Source: JANPPS01 sp043758105 (GTDB lineage Bacteria > Pseudomonadota > Alphaproteobacteria > Acetobacterales > Acetobacteraceae). From it: a stretch of 64,000 nt of DNA. The position numbers and the translations under genes are program-made. Location of the stretch: positions 10,164 through 74,163 of the forward strand of contig JAYVOF010000248.1 of assembly GCA_043758105.1 (NCBI GenBank), read 5' to 3'. A model generated the notes under the pieces. It was given only the letters and a program-made list of their open reading frames with translations. It was not told where the DNA came from and made no database searches. Shown here piece after piece: positions 17,700 through 26,129 of this stretch (position 1 is the first letter of the stretch; the number at the start of each line of letters is the position of its first letter).

Positions 17700-18598
17700 G
17701 GCTGGCCTTCATGGGCAGCCCGGACTTCGCGGTCCCGGCGCTGCGGGCCTTGCATGCGGCGGGATATGACATTGCCGCGGTCTATGCCCAGCCGCCCCGC
17801 CCGGCGGGCCGGGGCCAAGCGCTCACCCCCTGCGCCGTGCATCAGGCGGCGCTGGCGCTGGCGCTTCCGGTCCGCACGCCCGACCGGCTGCGGCGGGACG
17901 CAGACGAGCACGCGGTGTTTGCCGCCCTCCACCTCGATGCCGCCATCGTCGCGGCCTATGGCCAAATCCTGCCGCAAATCATGCTGGATGCCCCCCGCCG
18001 GGGCTGCCTCAATATCCACGCCAGCCTGCTGCCGCGCTGGCGGGGGGCGGCGCCGATCCAGGCGGCGGTGCTGGCGGGCGATGCGGAGACGGGGGTCACG
18101 ATCATGCAAATGGAGGCCGGGCTCGACACCGGGCCAATGCTGGCCTGCGCGCGGGTGCCGATCGGGCCGGACACGACGGCCGGCGGGCTCTTTCCGGTGC
18201 TGGCCGAACTCGGTGCCCGGCTGATGCTGGACGTGCTGCGGGACCCGCCATCGCCCGTGCCGCAGCCGGACGGGGCCACGTATGCCCCGAAACTGACCCG
18301 GGAGGACGGAATCCTGGACTGGACCCGCCCCGCCGCCACCCTGGACCGCCAGGTGCGCGGCCTATTCCCCTGGCCCGGCGCCTGGTTTCGCTGGGGGGAG
18401 GAGGTGGTGAAGGTGCTGGCCGCGACCCCCGAACCCGGCGCGGGTCCGCCCGGCACGGTGCTGGACACGGCCTTGCTGGTCGCCACCGGCGATGGCGCCC
18501 TCCGCCTCCGCCGGCTACAGCGCGCGGGCCGCCCCGCCATGGACGCCGCCGCCCTGCTCCGCGGCACACCCATCCCGCCTGGCACCGTCTTAATATGA
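17696..18598 (+). CDS. fmt: Methionyl-tRNA formyltransferase
   Basis: Formylates initiator Met-tRNA using 10-formyltetrahydrofolate. In 300 residues: N-terminal formyltransferase domain beginning MRLAFMGSPDFAVPALRAL, the catalytic Asn-His-Asp region (CLNIHASLLPRWRGAAPIQ and the D of LDTGPML), and a C-terminal tRNA-binding beta-barrel. Coupled to def by a four-base overlap and followed by truA after 34 bases. Confidence 0.96.
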   Translation: MRLAFMGSPDFAVPALRALHAAGYDIAAVYAQPPRPAGRGQALTPCAVHQAALALALPVRTPDRLRRDADEHAVFAALHLDAAIVAAYGQILPQIMLDAPRRGCLNIHASLLPRWRGAAPIQAAVLAGDAETGVTIMQMEAGLDTGPMLACARVPIGPDTTAGGLFPVLAELGARLMLDVLRDPPSPVPQPDGATYAPKLTREDGILDWTRPAATLDRQVRGLFPWPGAWFRWGEEVVKVLAATPEPGAGPPGTVLDTALLVATGDGALRLRRLQRAGRPAMDAAALLRGTPIPPGTVLI

Positions 18599-18623
18599 GT
18601 TATTGCGTAGGCCTGATCCAGGC

Positions 18624-18639
18624 GGGCTCGCGATGACGG
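18624..18639 (+). repeat. Right end of a dispersed palindromic repeat, covering the truA start codon
   Basis: GGGCTCGCGATGACGG here matches the end of the dispersed palindromes at 36846-36924 and 58954-59100. Only this half is well preserved; a weak AT(C)CAGG trace lies just upstream at 18615-18621. The ATG inside it is the truA start. Confidence 0.5.
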
Positions 18640-19403
18640 AGCCACGGAAGGCATGGGCGCTTCGCATCGAATATGACGGCACCGGGTTTCAGGGCTGGCA
18701 GCGGCAGAATAACGGGTCGTCCGTGCAGGAAGTGCTGGAAGACGCCGCCGCGCGCCTGAATGGTGGGGAGCCGGTGCCGAGCGTGGCCGCCGGGCGCACG
18801 GATGCCGGGGTACACGCGGCCGCGCAGGTGGCGCTGCTGGCCTTGCCGGAAAACCTGCGCGCCGATCAGGTCCGGGACGCGCTCAATTTCCACATGCGGC
18901 CGCACCCGGTGGTGATCCTGCAGGCCGCCCCCGCGCCGCCGAACTGGAGCCCGCGCTTCTCCGCCACCAGCCGGGCCTATGAATACCGCATCCTCAACCG
19001 CCGCGCCCGCCCGGCGCTGGAGCGGGACCGGGCTTGGCACGTGGACCGGCGGCTTGACGCAGACGCGATGCATGCGGCCGCACAGCTGTTAATTGGCCGG
19101 CATGACTTTACCTCGTTCCGCGCCACCGGCTGCCAGGCCAAAAGCCCCTTCCGCACGCTGGATTTGCTGCGCGTGACCCGGCAGGGGGAGCACGTGGTGA
19201 TGGTGGCACAGGCGCGGAGCTTCCTGCACCACCAGGTCCGCAACCTGATCGGCACGCTTAAACTGGTGGGGGAGGGCAAGTGGACGCCCGCGCGGGTTGG
19301 GACCGCGCTGGCCGCCCGGGACCGGGGCGCCGCCGGGCCAACCGCCCCGGCGGCGGGCCTCACGCTCATGCACGTGTCATACGACCCGGATCCATTCACC
19401 TGA
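18633..19403 (+). CDS. truA: tRNA pseudouridine(38-40) synthase
   Basis: Converts uridines 38-40 of the tRNA anticodon stem to pseudouridine. The 256-residue protein starts MTEPRKAWALRIEYDGTGFQ, has the catalytic Asp in AAGRTDAGVHA, and ends with the RSFLHHQVRNLIGTL motif. The ATG at 18633 lies in a repeat-derived GCTCGCGATGACGG and has no obvious ribosome site; a TTG at 18603 in the same frame is the alternative. Third gene of def-fmt-truA. Confidence 0.95.
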   Translation: MTEPRKAWALRIEYDGTGFQGWQRQNNGSSVQEVLEDAAARLNGGEPVPSVAAGRTDAGVHAAAQVALLALPENLRADQVRDALNFHMRPHPVVILQAAPAPPNWSPRFSATSRAYEYRILNRRARPALERDRAWHVDRRLDADAMHAAAQLLIGRHDFTSFRATGCQAKSPFRTLDLLRVTRQGEHVVMVAQARSFLHHQVRNLIGTLKLVGEGKWTPARVGTALAARDRGAAGPTAPAAGLTLMHVSYDPDPFT

Positions 19404-19460
19404 TTTGACTTGGCCCTTGCTGGACGCGATATCCGCGCTGCCACAAGAAAGTCACCCTTG

Positions 19461-20432
19461 ATGCCCGTCCACGCGTTCATTTTTCCCGGCCAAGGCAGCC
19501 AATCCGTCGGCATGGGCCGCGACCTCGCCGCGGCCTTCGCCCCCGCGCGTGAGGTGTTCGGCGAAGTGGACGAGGTTTTGAAGCAAAAACTGTCCAAGCT
19601 GATGTTCGAAGGCCCGGCCGAGGAACTCACGCTGACGGAAAACACCCAGCCGGCGCTGATGGCCATGTCACTCGCGGTGCTCCGCGTGCTGGAGCATGAG
19701 GGTGGGTTCAAACTCGAGGATAAGGCGGTGCTGGTGGCCGGGCACTCGCTCGGTGAATACAGCGCGCTGGCGGCGGCGGGGGCGTTCACGCTGGCGGACA
19801 CGGCGCGGCTGTTGCGGGAGCGTGGCCTGGCGATGCAGGCGGCGGTGGCACCTGGTGAGGGGGCGATGGCCGCCATCCTGGGTGTGGAGCTGGACGTGGC
19901 GCAGGATATTTGCCGGGAGGCCGCGACGCTTACGCATGAGGATGGGCGCACCGAACAGCAGGTGGTAGAAGCCGCCAACGACAATGGCGGCGGCCAGGTG
20001 GTGATTTCCGGCCACAAGGCCGCGGTGGAGCGGGCGCTGGCGGTGGCGAAGGAGCGGGGTATCCGCCGGGCCATGCTGCTGCCGGTATCGGCGCCGTTTC
20101 ACTGCGCGCTGATGGCGCCGGCCGCGGATGTGATGCGCGACGCGCTAGGCCGGGCGGATGTGCGGAGCCCCGTGGTGCCGGTGGTGGCGAACGTGAGCGC
20201 GGACCGGGTGACGGCGCCGGACGAAATCCGGGATTTGCTCGTGCGCCAGGTGACCGGCACGGTGCGCTGGCGGGAGTGCATCCTGGCCTGCCGCGACATG
20301 GGTGTGACCAGCTTTATGGAGCTGGGCGCGGGCAAGGTGCTGTCTGGCCTCACCCGGCGGATCGACCCGGAGCTGGCCTCGGCCGTCGCGGGGACGCCCG
20401 GCGAGATCGAAGCCATGTTGAAGCTGCTGTGA
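19461..20432 (+). CDS. fabD: Malonyl-CoA:ACP transacylase
   Basis: Moves malonyl groups from CoA to acyl carrier protein to feed fatty-acid elongation. Motifs in the 323 residues: FPGQGSQSVGM, the nucleophile serine in GHSLGEYSAL, and the active-site histidine in VSAPFHCALM. I place the start at the ATG at 19461, which gives the usual MPVHAFIFPGQGS N-terminus. Its stop codon overlaps the fabG start (TGATG). Confidence 0.97.
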   Translation: MPVHAFIFPGQGSQSVGMGRDLAAAFAPAREVFGEVDEVLKQKLSKLMFEGPAEELTLTENTQPALMAMSLAVLRVLEHEGGFKLEDKAVLVAGHSLGEYSALAAAGAFTLADTARLLRERGLAMQAAVAPGEGAMAAILGVELDVAQDICREAATLTHEDGRTEQQVVEAANDNGGGQVVISGHKAAVERALAVAKERGIRRAMLLPVSAPFHCALMAPAADVMRDALGRADVRSPVVPVVANVSADRVTAPDEIRDLLVRQVTGTVRWRECILACRDMGVTSFMELGAGKVLSGLTRRIDPELASAVAGTPGEIEAMLKLL

Positions 20433-21169
20433 TGTTTCGTTTGGATGGCAAGAGCGCGCTGGTGACCGGCGCATCGGGCGGGCTGGGTAACGCGATCGCC
20501 CGGGCGCTGCACGGCCAGGGCTGCCGGGTCGCATTGTCCGGCACGCGGCGGGACGCGCTGGAGGCGCTGGCCGCGTCGTTGGGCGAGGGCGCGCATGTGT
20601 GTCCGGCCGATTTGTCCGACCCGGCGGCGACCGACCCGTTGATCGCGGCGGCGGAGGCGGCGTGCGGACCGCTCGATATCCTGGTCAACAACGCCGGGCT
20701 GACGCGGGATGGGCTGGCGATGCGGATGAAGGATGCGGATTGGCAGATGGTGCTGGACGTGGATTTGACGGCGCCGTTCCGCCTGGCGCGGGCGGCGATG
20801 CGCGGCATGATCAAGCGGCGGTCGGGCCGGATCATCGCCATCAGCTCCATCGTGGGCGCGGTGGGCAATGCCGGCCAGGCGAATTACGCGGCGGCGAAGG
20901 CGGGGCTGGTGGGTATGAGCAAGGCGCTGGCGCAGGAGCTGGGCGGCCGTGGCATTACGGTGAACGTGGTGGCCCCGGGTTATATCGAGACGCCGATGAC
21001 GGAGGCGCTGACCGCGGAACAGAAGGCGAAGCTGGCGGCTAACATCCCGTTGGGTCGCCTGGGCCAGCCTGGCGATGTAGCGGCGGCAGTGGTTTATCTG
21101 GCGTCGGACGAGGCGGCGTGGGTGACGGGGGCCACGCTGCATGTGAATGGCGGGATGGCGATGCTGTGA
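20432..21169 (+). CDS. fabG: 3-oxoacyl-ACP reductase
   Basis: NADPH-dependent reductase of the fatty-acid cycle; 245 residues, classical short-chain dehydrogenase. Visible are the cofactor loop TGASGGLGNAI, the NNAG motif (LVNNAGLTRDGL), the catalytic Ser (AISSIVG) and Tyr-Lys pair (NYAAAKAGL), and the C-terminal TGATLHVNGGM. Coupled to fabD. The fab operon is then interrupted by vapBC before acpP and fabF. Confidence 0.96.
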   Translation: MFRLDGKSALVTGASGGLGNAIARALHGQGCRVALSGTRRDALEALAASLGEGAHVCPADLSDPAATDPLIAAAEAACGPLDILVNNAGLTRDGLAMRMKDADWQMVLDVDLTAPFRLARAAMRGMIKRRSGRIIAISSIVGAVGNAGQANYAAAKAGLVGMSKALAQELGGRGITVNVVAPGYIETPMTEALTAEQKAKLAANIPLGRLGQPGDVAAAVVYLASDEAAWVTGATLHVNGGMAML

Positions 21170-21185
21170 GAACCCGTCGGAAACG

Positions 21186-21214
21186 TTGATAATATCACTG
21201 TCCGGTTCTATATT
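21186..21214 (+). promoter_or_regulatory. Sigma-70-like promoter of vapBC
   Basis: TTGATA and TATATT with a 17-base spacer, ending 30 bases before the vapB ATG. The -10 region lies between two similar AT-rich stretches beginning CCGGTT (21202 and 21221), which could be where the VapBC complex binds to repress itself. The promoter is much more AT-rich than the flanking DNA. Confidence 0.6.
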
Positions 21215-21244
21215 AGAGGCCGGTTTATATATCGAGGGTCTGTT

Positions 21245-21499
21245 ATGGCGCTCAGTTTAAAGGATCCCGAGACGGATCGCCTGGCTCGGGAAGTGGTATC
21301 GTTAACCGGCGAGACGTTGACGGATGCAATCCGCATCGCGTTAACCGAACGTCTGGAGCGTGAACGGCTGAGGCGGGGCGAGTCCACGGCGCTCGCCGAG
21401 CAATTGATGGCGCTTGGACGGGAATGCGCGGCCCTTCCGGATTTTGACACCCGCAGTCCAGACGAGATCGTCGGATATGATGAGACCGGTATGTGGTGA
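21245..21499 (+). CDS. vapB: VapB-type antitoxin
   Basis: An 84-residue protein of the PSK/VapB type: an N-terminal DNA-binding part (MALSLKDPETDRLAREV, then TGETLTDAIRIALTERLERE) and an acidic C-terminal tail (PDFDTRSPDEIVGYDE) that would block the toxin active site. It should neutralise VapC and repress the operon. The gene sits 3 bases before vapC and has its own promoter inside the fatty-acid gene cluster. Confidence 0.88.
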   Translation: MALSLKDPETDRLAREVVSLTGETLTDAIRIALTERLERERLRRGESTALAEQLMALGRECAALPDFDTRSPDEIVGYDETGMW

Positions 21500-21502
21500 G
21501 CC

Positions 21503-21895
21503 ATGGTCATCGATACCTCAGCCGTTGTCGCCATCCTGTTTGAGGAAGACGATTATGAAATTTACTCCCGCTCGATCCAACGGTCCGCCATCCGTCTGAT
21601 ATCGGCTGTTACACGGGTGGAGCTGTCTTTCGTCGTGGAGGGGCGAAAGGGTGAGGCTGGACGGGAGCGGATCGAGCGGTTTATCGCCCTGACCGCGGCA
21701 GAAATCGTGACTGTGACCCCGCAGCATGCAACTCTAGCGATCGGCGCGTTTCGGAGCTTCGGCAAAGGCCGGCATCCCGCCGGATTGAACATTGGAGACT
21801 GCTTCTCGTACGCACTTGCCAGCGCCACAGGGCATGCCTTGCTCTTCAAAGGGAACGACTTTACCAGAACCGATATTCGATCGGCGCTGGCATGA
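21503..21895 (+). CDS. vapC: VapC-type PIN-domain toxin ribonuclease
   Basis: A 130-residue PIN-domain RNase. The four acidic metal ligands expected of the family are visible: the first Asp in MVIDTSAVVAIL, the Glu in TRVELSFVVEG, the Asp in NIGDCFSYALA and the last Asp in KGNDFTRTDI. VapC toxins cut tRNA or rRNA; the target of this one is unknown. It looks intact and is translated right after vapB. The pair has lower GC than the fab genes around it, suggesting transfer. Confidence 0.9.
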   Translation: MVIDTSAVVAILFEEDDYEIYSRSIQRSAIRLISAVTRVELSFVVEGRKGEAGRERIERFIALTAAEIVTVTPQHATLAIGAFRSFGKGRHPAGLNIGDCFSYALASATGHALLFKGNDFTRTDIRSALA

Positions 21896-22023
21896 CCGAC
21901 CCGGGAACGCCTGTCTTGGCGATCCGGAAGAAAGCGTGCTAAGCGCGGCGCCTCTACGATCGAGTGACGGACACATATTCAAGACAGGCCATCCGGGCCT
22001 GCCGACTGGAAACCGAGGACACA

Positions 22024-22263
22024 ATGAGCGAGATCGCCGACAAGGTTAAGAAGATCGTAGTGGAGCATTTGGGCGTCGAAGAGGCGAAGGTGACGCCGGA
22101 GGCGTCGTTCATCGATGACCTCGGCGCCGACAGCCTGGATACGGTCGAGCTCGTGATGGCGTTCGAAGAGGCGTTCAGCGTCGAAATCCCCGAGGACGCG
22201 GCCGAGAAGATCGCCACCGTCAAGGACGCGATCGACTTCATCGAGAAGCAAAAGGCAGCCTGA
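22024..22263 (+). CDS. acpP: Acyl carrier protein
   Basis: A 79-residue acidic carrier of growing fatty acids. The phosphopantetheine-attachment serine is in DDLGADSLDTVELVM, the near-universal ACP motif. The ATG at 22024 gives the standard start MSEIADKVKKIV. It is followed by fabF after 8 bases. Its promoter probably lies between vapC and here (21896-22023). Confidence 0.98.
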   Translation: MSEIADKVKKIVVEHLGVEEAKVTPEASFIDDLGADSLDTVELVMAFEEAFSVEIPEDAAEKIATVKDAIDFIEKQKAA

Positions 22264-22271
22264 GCCAATCC

Positions 22272-23549
22272 ATGAACAACATGTCCGGCCGGCGGGTGGT
22301 GGTGACCGGGATGGGCATCGCCTGCCCGCTGGGTGTGGGTGTCGAGCATGTATGGCGCCGGTTGATCGCCGGTGAAAGCGGCATCGGCGCCATTCAGAGC
22401 TTCGACACCAAGGACCTGCCGGCCAAGATCGCCGGGCAGGTTCCGTCCGGGTCGCGGGCGACGGGGGGTCTCGACCTCGGCGAATGGATCCCGGTCAAAG
22501 ACCAGAAGAAAATGGACCGCTTCATCCACATGGCGGTCGTGGCCGCCGTGGAAGCGGTCGAGGATAGCGGCTGGGTGCCACCGGACGAGGATGCACGCTG
22601 CGCCACCGGGGTCATGATCGGCTCGGGCATCGGCGGACTCGGTACTATTTTCGAGGCGTCGGTGATGGTGCATGAGGGGCGGAGCCGGCGGCTGTCGCCG
22701 TTCTTTATCCCCTCCGCGCTGATCAACCTCGCCTCGGGCCACGTTTCGATCCGGTATGGGTTCAAGGGCCCGAATCATGCGGTCGTGACGGCGTGCGCGA
22801 CCGGCGTGCACGCCATCGGCGACGCGTCCCGGCTCATCATGTGGGGTGACGCCGACGTGATGGTGGCCGGCGGCGCCGAGGGCACGGTGAACGAACTCGG
22901 CATGGCGGGCTTCTGCGCCAGCCGCGCGCTCAGCACCAATTTCAACGACCGCCCGACCGCAGCCTCCCGCCCGTGGGACCGGGACCGGGACGGGTTCGTG
23001 ATGGGCGAGGGTGCGGGGATCGTCGTGCTGGAGGAGCTCGAGCATGCGAAGGCCCGCGGCGCCAAGATCTATGGTGAGATCGCCGGCTACGGCATGTCGG
23101 GCGACGCGCACCACATCACGGCACCCGCCGCCGGGCACGAAGGCGCCTATCGCGCGATGCGGGCGGCGTTCAAGAACGGCAGCGTGACGCCGGAAGACGT
23201 CAGCTATGTCAACGCGCACGGCACCAGCACGCCGATGGGCGACGACCTGGAGTTGGAGGCGGTCGAGCGGTTCTTCGGTGACAACATGCGGGGTCTGGCG
23301 ATGTCCAGCACGAAATCTGCGACCGGCCATCTGCTGGGTGCGGCCGGCGCGATCGAGGCGATCTTCTCGCTGCTGGCGATCCGGGACGGCGTCGTGCCGC
23401 CCACGCTGAACCTCGAAAACCCCAGCCGGGAGAGCCTGATCGACCGGGTTGCGTTACAGTCGCAGGAGCGGCGGGTGGACGTGGTGCTGTCCAACAGCTT
23501 CGGCTTTGGCGGAACCAACGCCTCCATCCTGTTTAAACGCGCGGCCTGA
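22272..23549 (+). CDS. fabF: 3-oxoacyl-ACP synthase II
   Basis: Elongating ketosynthase of fatty-acid synthesis; 425 residues. The Cys-His-His triad is visible: VTACATGVHAIG, NAHGTSTPMGD and SATGHLLGAAGAIEA. The start MSGRRVVVTGMGIACPLG is canonical for the family; two in-frame Met codons (22272 and 22281) are possible. Direct partner of acpP. Confidence 0.97.
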   Translation: MNNMSGRRVVVTGMGIACPLGVGVEHVWRRLIAGESGIGAIQSFDTKDLPAKIAGQVPSGSRATGGLDLGEWIPVKDQKKMDRFIHMAVVAAVEAVEDSGWVPPDEDARCATGVMIGSGIGGLGTIFEASVMVHEGRSRRLSPFFIPSALINLASGHVSIRYGFKGPNHAVVTACATGVHAIGDASRLIMWGDADVMVAGGAEGTVNELGMAGFCASRALSTNFNDRPTAASRPWDRDRDGFVMGEGAGIVVLEELEHAKARGAKIYGEIAGYGMSGDAHHITAPAAGHEGAYRAMRAAFKNGSVTPEDVSYVNAHGTSTPMGDDLELEAVERFFGDNMRGLAMSSTKSATGHLLGAAGAIEAIFSLLAIRDGVVPPTLNLENPSRESLIDRVALQSQERRVDVVLSNSFGFGGTNASILFKRAA

Positions 23550-23564
23550 CGCGGCGTTCGGGCC

Positions 23565-24536
23565 ATGCGCACGGGCCTCGTCGCGCTGGTCTCATTGGCG
23601 GTGCTTCTCATCGGCGTGGCGATCTACGCGCTCTATCAATTCGATGGGGCGGGGCCCTTGCCCACGACCCAGGCCGTGATCGTGCCGCGCGGCCGGATGG
23701 ATGAAGTCTCGGCCGCACTGGCCCGGGCCGGGGTGGTGCACAGCGCCGCAGCGCTGACAGCGGCGTCAATGCTGTCGCGCGGACAGGGCATGCTTCATGC
23801 CGGTGAACTGGAATTCCCCGCGTATGTCAGCCTCCGGCAGGTATTGACGATCCTGCGCACCGGGCATCCGGTCGTGCACAAGCTCACGGTGCCGGAGGGT
23901 CTGACCGCGGCGCAGGTCGCGCTGTTGCTGGACCGCGCCCCGGCGTTGGACGGGGAGACCGTGCTGCCGGGCGAGGGCATGTTCCTGCCGGAAACCTATC
24001 TGTTCGAGCGCGGCACCAGCCGCTCGGTGATTGCCGAGCGCGGGCGGGATGCGATGGACCGCGCGCTGGACCGGGTGTGGCAAGGCCGCAAGCTCGATCT
24101 GCCGCTCGCCTCGTCCGCGGCCGCGTTGACGCTGGCCAGCATCGTCGAACGTGAAACTGGCAAGGCCGACGAGCGTCCGCACGTGGCGGCGGTGTTCCTC
24201 AACCGGCTGCGGCGCGGCATGAAGCTGCAATCGGACCCGACGGTCATTTATGGCGCCAGCGGCGGCCTGGGCACGCTGGACCATGGCCTGACCCGGGCGG
24301 AACTGGACCGGGAAGACCCTTATAACACCTACCGGATCCCGGGCCTGCCGTCCGGGCCCATCAGCATGCCGGGCCTGGCGTCGCTGAAGGCGGTGACGCA
24401 GCCGGCGGAGAGCGAGGATTTGTTCTTCGTCGCCGACGGCATCGGCGGCCACGTGTTCGCCCGCACGCAGGAGGAGCATGTGAAGAACGTGGCGCATTGG
24501 CGCGAGGTCGAGCGCGCCCGGCTGGTCGCGCATTGA
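23565..24536 (+). CDS. mltG: Endolytic murein transglycosylase MltG
   Basis: A 323-residue inner-membrane protein (one N-terminal transmembrane helix, VALVSLAVLLIGVAIYALYQF) that cuts nascent glycan strands and so sets their length. The YceG domain has the catalytic Glu in LASIVERETGK and the conserved LQSDPTVIYG and DPYNTYRIPGLPSGPIS segments. It follows fabF by 15 bases, the common acpP-fabF-mltG order. Its stop overlaps the first candidate ATG of yicC. Confidence 0.95.
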   Translation: MRTGLVALVSLAVLLIGVAIYALYQFDGAGPLPTTQAVIVPRGRMDEVSAALARAGVVHSAAALTAASMLSRGQGMLHAGELEFPAYVSLRQVLTILRTGHPVVHKLTVPEGLTAAQVALLLDRAPALDGETVLPGEGMFLPETYLFERGTSRSVIAERGRDAMDRALDRVWQGRKLDLPLASSAAALTLASIVERETGKADERPHVAAVFLNRLRRGMKLQSDPTVIYGASGGLGTLDHGLTRAELDREDPYNTYRIPGLPSGPISMPGLASLKAVTQPAESEDLFFVADGIGGHVFARTQEEHVKNVAHWREVERARLVAH

Positions 24537-24580
24537 TGCCGCTCGCCTCGATGCCACTCGCTTCGATGCCACTCGCTTCG
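24536..24580 (+). repeat. Three tandem 15-base units at the start of yicC
   Basis: ATGCC(G/A)CTCGC(C/T)TCG occurs three times in a row, immediately followed by ATGACGGG. Units 2 and 3 are identical and unit 1 differs at two positions. Each unit encodes MPLAS and so each provides an in-frame ATG. Confidence 0.9.
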
Positions 24581-25447
24581 ATGACGGGATTTGCCCGAAC
24601 GGACGGCACCGCGTCCGGGCTGGTCTGGGCCTGGGAACTGCGCAGCGTGAATGGGCGCGGCCTCGATGTGCGCATGCGCTTGACGCCGGGGTTCGAGGGG
24701 CTGGAGCCGGCGCTGCGCGAGAGGGCCGGGGTGGCCCTCAAGCGCGGTAACGTTACGGCCAATTTGACGGTCAAGCGGGAAGAACGCTCCCGCCTCAGCC
24801 TCGATCCCGTGGTGCTGGAGGATTGGCTGCGTCTGGCGCTCGAGATCGCGGCGCGCATCCCCGGGGCACCCCCGCCCCGTCCGGAGGCGCTGCTGGCCCT
24901 GCCCGGCGTGTTGCGGCCCGCGGCGGCCGACGAGAATGGCGTGACCGCGGCCCAGACGGAGGCGGTCCGGGACGGGTTCGCGGACGCACTCGCCGGCCTC
25001 GTTCTGGCCCGGCAGGACGAGGGCGGCCGCCTCCATACGTTACTCACGGCTCAGCTGGATGAGGTGGCAGGGCTGCACGCGGATGCGACGGCTGAGGCCG
25101 CCGACCAGCCGGCGCTGCAAAGGGCCCGCATGCTCGAGGCCGTGGCGGCGCTGTTGCAGGACCGCGCGTTGCCGGAGGAACGGATCGCGCAGGAGGTCGC
25201 GATCCTCGCTATCCGGTCGGATGTGCGCGAAGAGCTGGACCGGCTTCGGAGCCATGTCGTGGCGGCGCGGGCGCTGTTGGCCGAGGGCGTGGCGGTCGGG
25301 CGCCGGTTCGATTTCCTGGTGCAGGAATTCGTGCGCGAGGTGAATACGCTGTGCAGCAAATCCGCGAGCGTGGCGCTGACCACGACCGGGCTGCGGCTCA
25401 AGGCCGTGATCGAGCAGATGCGCGAGCAGGTGCAGAATGTCGAATAA
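24536..25447 (+). CDS. YicC family endoribonuclease
   Basis: A 303-residue YicC/YloC protein, a family of endoribonucleases with a DUF1732 C-terminus. Seen here: SMTGFARTDG at the N-terminus, WELRSVNGRGLDVRMRL, RGNVTANL, and the C-terminal EELDRLRSHV, GRRFDFLVQEFVREVNTL and KAVIEQMREQVQNVE. The family normally begins M-x-SMTGFAR, so the ATG at 24536 with three MPLAS repeats is a lengthened start; the ATG at 24566 or 24581 would give the standard form. It overlaps gmk by 11 bases, the conserved yicC-gmk pair. Confidence 0.93.
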   Translation: MPLASMPLASMPLASMTGFARTDGTASGLVWAWELRSVNGRGLDVRMRLTPGFEGLEPALRERAGVALKRGNVTANLTVKREERSRLSLDPVVLEDWLRLALEIAARIPGAPPPRPEALLALPGVLRPAAADENGVTAAQTEAVRDGFADALAGLVLARQDEGGRLHTLLTAQLDEVAGLHADATAEAADQPALQRARMLEAVAALLQDRALPEERIAQEVAILAIRSDVREELDRLRSHVVAARALLAEGVAVGRRFDFLVQEFVREVNTLCSKSASVALTTTGLRLKAVIEQMREQVQNVE

Positions 25448-26102
25448 CCCCGCTGGGACAACGGGTGGGGGAATGGGCCGGCGCGGCGTATGCCTTGTGG
25501 TCGCGGCCCCGTCGGGTGCCGGTAAGAGCACCATCACGCGCGCGCTGTTGGCCAGCGAGCCGGCGCTGTCGCTGTCGATCAGCGCGACCACCCGCCCGCC
25601 GCGCCCGCGGGAGCAGGACGGGGTGCATTACCATTTCAAGGACGCGGCCGGGTTCGATGCCATGGTGGTGGCGGACGAGATGCTGGAGTGGGCGGAGGTG
25701 TTCGGGCGCCGCTATGGCACGCCGCGCGGCCCGGTGTTGCGGGCGCTGGAGGCCGGGCGGGACGTCGTGTTCGACATCGATTGGCAGGGTCACCGGCAGC
25801 TGCGCCGGGCGCTGCCGGCGGACGTGGTCGGCGTATTCGTGATGCCGCCGTCGCTTGAGGCGTTGGAGGTGCGGCTGCGCGGACGGGCCAGTGATGCGGA
25901 GGCGGAGATCGGACGCCGGATGACGGCCGCGCGGAGTGAGATGGCGCATTGGTCGGAATTCGACCATGTGGTCGTCAACCATGAGCTGGACGTGGCTATC
26001 GCCGCGGTGCGGAGCGTGCTGCACGCCGCCCGGTCGGCCACGTCCCGCCAGACGGGGCTCGAGCGGTTCGTGCACGGCTTTGACGGGGCCGATCTGGCCT
26101 GA
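25437..26102 (+). CDS. gmk: Guanylate kinase
   Basis: Phosphorylates GMP to GDP. The 221 residues show the P-loop APSGAGKST, the GMP-binding SISATTRPPRPREQDGVHYHF, and Walker-B-like DVVFDIDWQG. The ATG at 25437 overlaps yicC by 11 bases; an internal Met at residue 13 (MGRRGVCLVVAAPSG) is an alternative that would leave the genes separate. Confidence 0.96.
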   Translation: MSNNPAGTTGGGMGRRGVCLVVAAPSGAGKSTITRALLASEPALSLSISATTRPPRPREQDGVHYHFKDAAGFDAMVVADEMLEWAEVFGRRYGTPRGPVLRALEAGRDVVFDIDWQGHRQLRRALPADVVGVFVMPPSLEALEVRLRGRASDAEAEIGRRMTAARSEMAHWSEFDHVVVNHELDVAIAAVRSVLHAARSATSRQTGLERFVHGFDGADLA

Positions 26103-26129
26103 TTAGCTCCGGTTTGGGAGTGAAACAGG

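Noticed and set aside
21954..23330. Minus-strand frame of 458 codons opposite acpP and fabF
   Set aside because: It covers two certain genes and has no recognisable domain.
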